DNA from: UBA6115 sp050953005
GTDB lineage: Bacteria; Bacillota; Clostridia; Christensenellales; Aristaeellaceae
Assembly: GCA_050953005.1 (NCBI GenBank)
Contig: JBMNLV010000007.1
Location: 1-42,495 of the forward strand
Direction: 5' to 3'
Length of the DNA: 42,495 nt
The position numbers and the translations under genes were made by a program. The stretch's first letter is position 1. Each line of letters starts with the position of its first letter. Positions 33,700 through 40,323 of this stretch are shown here, one piece after another. Under the pieces are notes generated by a model. It did no database searches and was not told the DNA's origin. It saw only the letters and a list, made by a program, of their open reading frames with translations.

Positions 33700-35195
33700 T
33701 GCTCACACTCCTGTCTTCCGCCGTCCATCATCGTTTCCAGGCGGCGGTATAGTTCCAAATACCGCGCGTATCCGGTTTCATAAGCATACCGGTTTCCGGC
33801 ATCCGGCGTATGCCTGCGCCTGACCGCAATGGTCTTGGCGACAGCCGAGGGGAAATCACTATACACCCCGCATCCGACGCCGGCCAGGATTGCCGCGCCA
33901 AGCGTTGTCGCTGTATCGCTTGAAGGCACCTCAATCTCAAGCCCCGTGATATCAGACTTGATTTGCGTCCAAACCAAGCTGTTAGCGCTGCCGCCCATCG
34001 CACGGAGTATCCGGGGGTTCACGCCCGCGCCGACAGCCGTATCCATGTTGTGCCTCAGCGCATAGCCCACGCCTTCCATGACCGCGCGAATCAGGTGCGC
34101 GCGCGTTTTTGAATAAGCAATCCCGAAGAATACACCGCACGCGCCAGGGTTCCAGATAGGGCTGCGTTCCCCGGCCATGTAAGGCAGGAAGAGCAAGCCC
34201 TCGCTGCCCGCAGGCACATCACCGGCTAATTCGCTCATCCGGTCAAACCCCAATTCCGGGCAGACCTGCTCACGAAGCCACTTCAGCGCACCGCCGCCGC
34301 CGGTTGTGCCACCCTGTAACAGCCAACGCCCGGGCACTACATGAGCGCTCAGAATCAGCTTCGGATCAGAGACATAGTAGTCCAGGCAGATGCTCATCCC
34401 CCCTGCCTGCCCCCCCTGTTCCTGGGTTTCACCAGGCTGATGAACGCCAGCGCCAAGGGTCCCGCATGCGGCGTCCAGCCCGCCAGCCACAACAGGCGTG
34501 CCTTCCGAAAGCCCGGTTTCCAGAGCCGCACCCCGGCTTACCTGGCCGACAACCTGGTGACAGTCTACCAGCGGCGGAAGCAATTCCTGCCTGATGCCCA
34601 ACTCCTGAGCGATGGACATATCCCACTCGCCGTTGCGCATGTTATAGCAGCTCAAGCCATAGCCCTGGGATCTGTCCTGCGTCGCCTTACCCGTCAGGCG
34701 CATAACGATATAGGAATTGGACTGGAGAATCAGCTTGGCCCTGCGGTACACATCCGGAAGATTGTTACGGTACCACAGAATTTTCGGAAACGTGTAGCTG
34801 GGGTGTACAGGATTTCCGCTTAATTCGAACAGTATACGCTCCGGTATTTTGGCTCGGATTTCTTCACATTCTCTCACCGCGCGGGTATCTGTCCAGATCG
34901 GCGTCTTGCAAAGCGACCTGCCGTTTCCATCCACGGCTACCGCGGACCAGCTCTGCCCGTCCACGCCGACAGCGGCAATATCCGCTGCGCTGACGCGGCC
35001 GGTCTTGATCACCTGCCGGACAGCCCAGCAGACTCCTTGCCACCAGTCCTCGGGATCCTGTTCTGCCCAGCCGGGTCGGGGATAACTGACCGCATATTCG
35101 CTGTGCGCCTGCGCTGCCACGGTGCCGTCAGAAAAAAACAGCGCCGCCTTGCAGGCCGAAGTGCCAATGTCAATCCCCAGCAGACAGGTCTTCAT
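33696..35195 (-). CDS. FGGY-family carbohydrate kinase (xylulokinase-like)
   Basis: 499 aa, full length. Phosphate-1 loop GIDIGTSACKAAL (8-20), VDGQSWSAVAVD and TPIWTDTRA (sugar-binding) in domain I, GGTTGGGGALKWLREQ and the ATP-site GGSANSLVWTQI in domain II. The family phosphorylates pentuloses, hexuloses or polyols. No PTS or other kinase that could make a hexitol 1-phosphate is present, so the substrate could be galactitol or a related polyol; D-xylulose remains possible from sequence alone. It begins two bases after the aldolase stop. Confidence 0.85.
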   Translation of the reverse strand: MKTCLLGIDIGTSACKAALFFSDGTVAAQAHSEYAVSYPRPGWAEQDPEDWWQGVCWAVRQVIKTGRVSAADIAAVGVDGQSWSAVAVDGNGRSLCKTPIWTDTRAVRECEEIRAKIPERILFELSGNPVHPSYTFPKILWYRNNLPDVYRRAKLILQSNSYIVMRLTGKATQDRSQGYGLSCYNMRNGEWDMSIAQELGIRQELLPPLVDCHQVVGQVSRGAALETGLSEGTPVVAGGLDAACGTLGAGVHQPGETQEQGGQAGGMSICLDYYVSDPKLILSAHVVPGRWLLQGGTTGGGGALKWLREQVCPELGFDRMSELAGDVPAGSEGLLFLPYMAGERSPIWNPGACGVFFGIAYSKTRAHLIRAVMEGVGYALRHNMDTAVGAGVNPRILRAMGGSANSLVWTQIKSDITGLEIEVPSSDTATTLGAAILAGVGCGVYSDFPSAVAKTIAVRRRHTPDAGNRYAYETGYARYLELYRRLETMMDGGRQECEQ

Positions 35196-35197
35196 TT

Positions 35198-36037
35198 CTA
35201 TGCTTTTCCTTCAGACCCGCATAAACGGATGAGTTCCATGACCTGATCCCGAACCGCGTCCCGAGCGGGGCCCAGGTATTTTTTAGGGTCATATTGCTCC
35301 GGATGCCCCGCAAGGTACGTTTTCACCGCGTTGGTAAAACGCATCCGCAAATCAGTCGCGTAATTGACCTTGCAGATACCCAGGGCAATGCAGGCCCTGA
35401 CCTTCTCAGGCGGTACGCCGCTGGTCCCGTGCAACACAAGGGGAACAGAAACCGCGCTGCGGATGCGCTCCAACAACTCAAGGTCCAGCCTGGGTTCCCC
35501 CTTGTAGATACCATGGGCGGTGCCGATGGCCACGGCAAAACTGGCAATGCCGGTTCTCTCCGCGAACTCGGCAGCCTCTGCGGGATCAGTGTATTGGGGC
35601 TTGGCGCTGTAATCGTCTTCCTTGCCGCCAAGCGTGCCCAGTTCCGCCTCAACCGGGATGCCGCACGCCAGGGCGACCGTCTGTCTGGTCAGCGTGACAT
35701 TGTCGGAAAAGGGCAGCTTTGACCCGTCAATCATGATGGAGGTGTAACCTTCCCACAGGCACTGCTCCACCAGGGACAAACTGTCGCCATGATCTAAGTG
35801 GAGGGCAACGGGAACCTTCAGGCTCCCGGCCAAGCGGCTAGCCATGCCGGCAAAAAGGGCTGGCGGCGCGTAACGGAGGGTGCTGGGCGTCGTTTGCAGA
35901 AAAACCGGTGCGTTCAAAGCTTCCGCGCCCTCAAGAATCGCCTGAACCATTTCAAGGTTTTCAGCGTTGAAAGCACAAACAGCATACCGGCCCTTTTGAG
36001 CGCTGAGCAGCATTTCCCTTGATGAAACAAGCGGCAT
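35198..36037 (-). CDS. gatY: Class II bisphosphate aldolase (tagatose-/fructose-1,6-bisphosphate, GatY/KbaY type)
   Basis: 279 aa, zinc-dependent TIM barrel. The zinc/catalytic motif ALHLDHGDS (D82, H83) is followed by SIMIDGSKLPF, EAELGTLGGKED and the phosphate-binding LHGTSGVP. The length and the EAELG...HGTSG pattern fit the GatY/KbaY/FbaA group. It would split tagatose-1,6-bisphosphate into dihydroxyacetone phosphate and glyceraldehyde-3-phosphate, the final step of the pathway. It is the first gene after the promoter at 36070-36098 and has an AGGAG site. Confidence 0.87.
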   Translation of the reverse strand: MPLVSSREMLLSAQKGRYAVCAFNAENLEMVQAILEGAEALNAPVFLQTTPSTLRYAPPALFAGMASRLAGSLKVPVALHLDHGDSLSLVEQCLWEGYTSIMIDGSKLPFSDNVTLTRQTVALACGIPVEAELGTLGGKEDDYSAKPQYTDPAEAAEFAERTGIASFAVAIGTAHGIYKGEPRLDLELLERIRSAVSVPLVLHGTSGVPPEKVRACIALGICKVNYATDLRMRFTNAVKTYLAGHPEQYDPKKYLGPARDAVRDQVMELIRLCGSEGKA

Positions 36038-36069
36038 GCGATTATCTCCTGCATCCTTATTTCAAGCTC

Positions 36070-36098
36070 AATATAGCTATTCATTCTGAGCGTGTCAA
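36070..36098 (-). promoter_or_regulatory. Promoter of the galactitol/tagatose-type operon
   Basis: On the minus strand TTGACA (36093-36098), 17 nt, TATATT (36070-36075). The start near 36063 gives a leader of about 26 nt. GCTCA-N16-TGAGC (36066-36091) brackets the -10/spacer and might be an operator. The -35 is only 14 bp from an insertion-sequence terminal repeat at 36113. Confidence 0.82.
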
Positions 36099-36112
36099 CA
36101 TCGCGGCGTCTT

Positions 36113-36127
36113 CTTGAGTTTCCGTAT
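36113..36127 (+). repeat. Outer copy of the IS terminal inverted repeat
   Basis: CTTGAGTTTCCGTAT is the exact reverse complement of the right-end repeat at 38100-38114. A second, nearly identical left-end copy lies at 36505-36519. This outer copy may be the true left end of a 2.0-kb element or the remnant of an earlier insertion. Confidence 0.75.
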
Positions 36128-36504
36128 GCTGGCTGGATCTTCTTTCCGGTCATAGAGATTATTCAACAAAAGGTGATAATTCTTGCCTAATGGGTTTATT
36201 CAACAACACTGCTATCCTTAGGAATCTCTAGCGAACTTCCGGCGCATTTACGTACTTCCAAGAATCCTGAATTATACTCATTTAGATAAAATGCTCAAAA
36301 GCTTTGTACTTCAGCGTGTTCTATTATGCAGTGTCCGCAAAACTCGGAAAACCGGATTATTATTCAGTGAAACTTTCGCCATTTGATAAATTGTTGACAA
36401 GGCCAATGCTCTTCAAATCCTTATGTATACTATATAATTGATATATTACCTGGTAATCGTTTTGGAGAAAACATTGACGCATATCCATATACACCACGAC
36501 AAAC
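36128..36504. other. A+T-rich region between the two left-end repeats
   Basis: About 380 bp with no credible gene. A TTGACA (36394-36399) and a TATAAT (36433-36438) are present but 33 bp apart, so they do not form a promoter together. No right-end repeat (ATACGGAAACTCAAG) occurs inside, so it is not a complete small element. Confidence 0.5.
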
Positions 36505-36625
36505 CCTGAGTTTCCGTATGTTGATAATGTTTTTCGCATAATTTGCTGATTGTTCAGTGATTTAAGTTGAATTTTTGTTGAATTGCATCGTTTTTATCAA
36601 AAACAGGGCATATTTGTGTTGTAAA

Positions 36626-36707
36626 ATGAGGAACCTATACCATCTTTTTGTAGTAAAATTATTTTGTATTAAAAACTCGACTAAACAAAAAGAAAGAGGT
36701 TCCTCAT
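36626..36707 (+). promoter_or_regulatory. Inverted repeat covering the transposase ribosome binding site and start
   Basis: ATGAGGAACCT (36626-36636) is the exact reverse complement of AGGTTCCTCAT (36697-36707), which contains the Shine-Dalgarno AGAGG and the first two bases of the ATG. In a transcript entering from upstream the 11-bp stem would hide the start. A transcript beginning after 36636 would lack the left arm. This is the logic known for IS10 and IS50. Confidence 0.65.
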
Positions 36708-37959
36708 GAGACATTCTACCACAGATACCTACCAACTCAAACGCGAAGTTCTCACTTTTTCTGCCAGGATGAGCACAGACGCGCCAAGAGACTGGCAGAA
36801 GTTCACCGCGGACATGGTGTATGGCGCCCTGGCCACAGGGAGCTGCATTCTGTCCAGGTTTGCGGATGCCTTGAAGGAAAACATCCATAAGAAGAACACA
36901 GTTGAGCAGCTGGCTCGGAAACTGACCGGGGATATGCCGCCTCAAATCAAGGCCAACTACCTGTCCTTTGTACGGGAGATGGCGGACACAACAGGTCCTG
37001 TGTTTGTGGATGATACGGATATCATCAAGCCTTACGGCAAAGCCTTTGAGAACATGTGGAGGGTCAGGGATGGCTCCTCTTTGAACGGCGCCATTGCGCA
37101 AGGCTATCATGTGACAGAAATCACTGCGCTAAGCCGGAACACCAGACACCCGGTCAGCCTGTACTCACACATCCATTCTGCCCGGGAGGAGAACTACACA
37201 TCCGTTAATGACATCACATTCCGGGCGCTGGAAGGAACCTTCGGACATTTTCCTCAAGCCACCTATGTCTTTGACCGGAATTGCGATATGAACAATCTGT
37301 TCACCTTCATGCACAAGCACGACAAACAGTTCATCGTGCGCATAACGGAAAAGAGAAAGCTGTTTTTCAAAGGCAAATGGCTCAAGTCCGCCACCTTGCG
37401 GGACAGTTACAAGGGCAAATTCAAGCGCAGTGTTCATTTCAACGGAAAGGACACAGAGTGCTGGGTGACCTGTGTGAATGCGCGGGCAACAGAAAGTAAA
37501 AGGTGGCTAAAACTCGTTCTGGTATATGGTTTAACCACCACTCCGATGATGCTTTTAACCAATCGCGCGGTGAACAGCAAGGCAGACGCGCTGCGGGTGG
37601 TTCGGATGTATTTCATGCGCTGGCGAATTGAGAAATACTTTCGTTTCAAGAAGCAGCGCCTGGGTTTTGAAAATCTCCGTGTCCGCTCATTAAAGGCGAT
37701 GAACAACCTGAACCGCTTTCTCAGCATGGCGACCGGGTTTCTGTGCGTACAGGCGGAAAAACGACGCACCTCCAAGCTCAGGTCCGCGGTCATGCGGGAA
37801 GCGAACGGACAACGGAACGAGCATGATATCGCTTTCCTGCTGTACAGGATCGGTTTGGGGGTCATCCGTATTCTGGGAAGGGCAAACACAGGTATCCGTA
37901 AATGGTTCCATATAGGCAGGCCAAAGTACCGGCAACTGTCCTTTCCTTTGCTGTGTTGA
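36706..37959 (+). CDS. IS4-family DDE transposase
   Basis: 417 aa, full length. The RNase-H-like catalytic triad can be placed at the VDDTD stretch (D102/D103), D190 in VFDRNCD and E309. The IS4 YREK signature is exact: Y302-x2-R305-x3-E309-x6-K316. The basic C-terminus is typical of the family. It carries out cut-and-paste transposition using the ~15-bp terminal repeats. The gene is intact, without frameshift or early stop, so the element may be active. The ribosome binding site lies within an 11-bp inverted repeat. Confidence 0.9.
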   Translation: MRHSTTDTYQLKREVLTFSARMSTDAPRDWQKFTADMVYGALATGSCILSRFADALKENIHKKNTVEQLARKLTGDMPPQIKANYLSFVREMADTTGPVFVDDTDIIKPYGKAFENMWRVRDGSSLNGAIAQGYHVTEITALSRNTRHPVSLYSHIHSAREENYTSVNDITFRALEGTFGHFPQATYVFDRNCDMNNLFTFMHKHDKQFIVRITEKRKLFFKGKWLKSATLRDSYKGKFKRSVHFNGKDTECWVTCVNARATESKRWLKLVLVYGLTTTPMMLLTNRAVNSKADALRVVRMYFMRWRIEKYFRFKKQRLGFENLRVRSLKAMNNLNRFLSMATGFLCVQAEKRRTSKLRSAVMREANGQRNEHDIAFLLYRIGLGVIRILGRANTGIRKWFHIGRPKYRQLSFPLLC

Positions 37960-38099
37960 AAAATAACAAATGAATAGACTTGTACAAAGGCTTGTTTGCC
38001 TTCCCCATTTATAGAAAAGAAGCTCTGTAAAATGGAATTTCTCATCCTCCGCTATGCTGAGGCCTCAGAATCTCTGTTAATTGCACTTTTCTATGCAGA

Positions 38100-38114
38100 A
38101 TACGGAAACTCAAG
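38100..38114 (-). repeat. Right terminal inverted repeat of the IS
   Basis: ATACGGAAACTCAAG; its reverse complement equals 36113-36127 exactly and 36505-36519 with one mismatch. Confidence 0.85.
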
Positions 38115-38140
38115 TATCTAGATCCATCAGCATCCTCTTC

Positions 38141-38551
38141 CTAGTTCATTATCTGGGCGATATGATCCCAGATATTGGCCTGTACCTGCGTTCCGCGCAG
38201 ACAGACTGGCAAGATTCTGTCAAAAATATGCCGGCATAGATCCAAGTGTTCATTGTCCAACGCGATTTCAACCTGGATTGTGTCCTCCTTCAGCTTCTCC
38301 AAGTCTTCCGGATTCTGGATCTTTACCTCGTATTTATGTGAATAGATATCGCTGCATTCGCCCGTCCGCAATCCACGCGCCTGAATGAGGATGCCGTAAC
38401 ACAGCCCACTGAAGGAACGGGGAATGTCAATGCGCCGTTCCACTACCATGTCAGGAGAAAGTATCAAACACCTGAATAGTAACAGAACCCAGTGGCTCAT
38501 ACATTTCTCATATCTGGTTAATGTTGCAAACTTTAGTGTACTCTCTATCAA
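38141..38551 (-). pseudogene. Fragment of a uroporphyrinogen-decarboxylase-like (COG0407) gene
   Basis: An open frame of 136 codons. Its middle and end resemble internal parts of the URO-D-like family seen in Clostridia: DMVVERRIDIPRS, then YSHKYEVKIQNPEDLEKL, then ICRHIF-like DRILPVCLRGTQVQ and IWDHIAQ. A full member has about 330-400 aa, so both N- and C-terminal parts are missing. The frame stops 26 bp before the insertion-sequence end at 38114, and no continuation is found on the far side of the element. The first ~20 codons do not look native. I read it as a decayed gene cut by the IS; the family assignment is from memory. Confidence 0.45.
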
Positions 38552-38553
38552 TT

Positions 38554-38601
38554 AAAAACGAAGCCAAAGCATCACTTTCATTCAACCTTGACTTCGTTTT
38601 T
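38554..38601 (-). terminator. Rho-independent terminator of the secreted-protein operon
   Basis: On the minus strand a 16-bp stem (arm 38586-38601 with arm 38554-38569, two G-U pairs) encloses a 16-nt loop, and its last arm ends in GCTTCGTTTTT. It starts 23 bp after the stop at 38624. A second AACGAAGC copy just before it suggests an alternative pairing. Confidence 0.82.
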
Positions 38602-38623
38602 TAAGCTTCGTTTTTAAGTTTTA

Positions 38624-40300
38624 CTACTCGTTAAACTGGACGTTTACCCGCAATGCTGTCTCATCATAATTGATATTGTTTTGCAACGCATCTACTACCA
38701 CAGCGACCTCATCGTTAGCCTTTACTTCTATGGGGAGAAACAGATTGAGGACTGGCGCACCAAGCTTATAAAAGTCCTCATCTGCGGGCCAGATTCTTTG
38801 CTTGTTGTGATACACAGCAACACCTGTACTGGTAGGGCTCAGGTCATGAGCGCCAATTTTTGCCATAAGATATAATGTCAAAGCACCATCCTTGGGAGCA
38901 GTAAAGACCATGGCGGGTGAACCGTTAAGAGCGGGATGCACAGCGTGGCGCATAATCATCAGATATTCATACCCAGCATCCGCAGTCCCCTTGAACCGGT
39001 CATCAGCGCGTACAAAAGCCAAGTTTTTAAACTTGTTTTCCGGCTTGTCTAGATACTGGTAAGACCATCCGTTGTTGTTACGCGCACCCCACATATCTCC
39101 TGTGTGATCGGGTACGAAGGCGATGCCTTCCAGATTTGCTTCCATTTCGTCATTATATCCCAGGTAACGCACTTGATATTGCTTGATCCAAGCCTCGCGC
39201 ACCGCGCCAGTCGTGTATACTTCCAAGTAAATCCATGTTCCTTTTTTGACCGTAAGCGACAATAAATGCTGTGTAAACCCTTCAATTTCACCTTCGGTGT
39301 TCAGCGCCACATCCATTTGCTCATTTCCGTTCACCAGTACCCGCATATGCATATCCGCTGTGCCGTGGGTGAGGAAGGACAGTTCTACATCGCCGCCAAC
39401 AGGCGCTTCAAAGGCGTATACGGGCAAACTGCCCAGCTCTCCTGTGAAACAGGAGGCTTGGCTTATAAAGAACATTTCTCCCATCGCATTGGGATCAGAA
39501 GCAAAGTTGTTCACCTGCCAGCCGATATCCGATGCTTCACGGTATTCCATGGGCAGATATTCACCATCTTTGTTCTTATACAGGAAGTGCCAGCTGCCGT
39601 TACCCTGAGTGCCCCATACGTCAAAATCAGGCTTAAGAATATGGTGGTTTTCCAGTGCAGGCGCTGTCTGCGCTGATACAAGCACTTCGCCCGACTCCGC
39701 GATTTCCACTTCAAGGGAAGCGTCAGCCGGCAAGTACTGCACAACGTATTTGCGTACCCAACCCTCACGGTTGCCGCCCTTGGTGCCTCCCACCAGGTAT
39801 AACATATCACCCGCGGTTACATCCAAGCGCACAGCATGTGGTGTAAAGCCCGCGTCCATTCCCGTTGTGTTGAACACTGTTTCATCCTGCCCTTGCACAG
39901 GCAGCAGCGTGTTGTTGTGATATACTGTGAGGGTCATATCCTCTGTGCCATGGGTGAGGAAGGACAACTCCACCCGGCCGTCCTGCGGCACACTGAAGGC
40001 ATACACTGGTCTGGTGCCGTTTTCACCAACAAAGAAGCTGGCATTGCTGATGAAAAACATTTCCCCCATTGCAAATGGGTCAGAGGCAAAGGCGTTCACT
40101 TGCCAGCCGATATCCGACTCGGTGTAAAAATCCATTTCTTTATATTCACCATCGGTAGTTAGATACAGGTATGACCAGTTGTTGTTGTTTTGTGTGCCCC
40201 ATTGGTCGTTGTCGGGAGCGTAGGCAGCCTCCTGTGCGCTGGCGAATCCCATCAATAGCAGCAGGCTTAGAATAAGGGGCAGGATTTTCCGGATTGTCAT
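38624..40300 (-). CDS. Secreted protein with three tandem beta-rich repeats
   Basis: 558 aa with a signal peptide (residues 1-22, MTIRKILPL... ending GFASA). The mature protein is three units of about 165-175 residues. Each begins with a W-G-(T/A)-(Q/R) plus N-rich stretch (WGTQNNNNWSYLY, WGTQGNGSWHFLY, WGARNNNGWSYQY). The first two share SDIGWQVN, FASDP, AMGEMFFIS and VELSFLTHGT almost word for word; the third is more divergent. The pattern suggests carbohydrate-binding jelly-roll modules, but I do not recognise a named family and see no catalytic motif. AAGGAGG precedes the ATG. It lies 23 bp after the DUF6259-like gene and is cotranscribed. Confidence 0.75.
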   Translation of the reverse strand: MTIRKILPLILSLLLLMGFASAQEAAYAPDNDQWGTQNNNNWSYLYLTTDGEYKEMDFYTESDIGWQVNAFASDPFAMGEMFFISNASFFVGENGTRPVYAFSVPQDGRVELSFLTHGTEDMTLTVYHNNTLLPVQGQDETVFNTTGMDAGFTPHAVRLDVTAGDMLYLVGGTKGGNREGWVRKYVVQYLPADASLEVEIAESGEVLVSAQTAPALENHHILKPDFDVWGTQGNGSWHFLYKNKDGEYLPMEYREASDIGWQVNNFASDPNAMGEMFFISQASCFTGELGSLPVYAFEAPVGGDVELSFLTHGTADMHMRVLVNGNEQMDVALNTEGEIEGFTQHLLSLTVKKGTWIYLEVYTTGAVREAWIKQYQVRYLGYNDEMEANLEGIAFVPDHTGDMWGARNNNGWSYQYLDKPENKFKNLAFVRADDRFKGTADAGYEYLMIMRHAVHPALNGSPAMVFTAPKDGALTLYLMAKIGAHDLSPTSTGVAVYHNKQRIWPADEDFYKLGAPVLNLFLPIEVKANDEVAVVVDALQNNINYDETALRVNVQFNE

Positions 40301-40323
40301 AATAACTATTCCTCCTTGTTTTA

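Larger units (their letters stand above)
36505..38114 (+). mobile_element. IS4-type insertion sequence
   Basis: A 1.6-kb element with one transposase gene, bounded by CCTGAGTTTCCGTAT (36505-36519, 14/15 match) on the left and ATACGGAAACTCAAG (38100-38114) on the right. If the outer repeat at 36113 is the real end, the element is 2.0 kb with a perfect 15-bp inverted repeat. No obvious target-site duplication was found with either left end (flanks differ from TATCTAG on the right), suggesting a rearrangement after insertion. Confidence 0.75.

Noticed and set aside
36394..36438. TTGACA and TATAAT as an IS promoter
   Set aside because: The spacing is 33 bp, too long for one promoter.
36113..38124. 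Target-site duplication around the IS
   Set aside because: Left flanks at 36112 and 36504 do not match the right flank after 38114.
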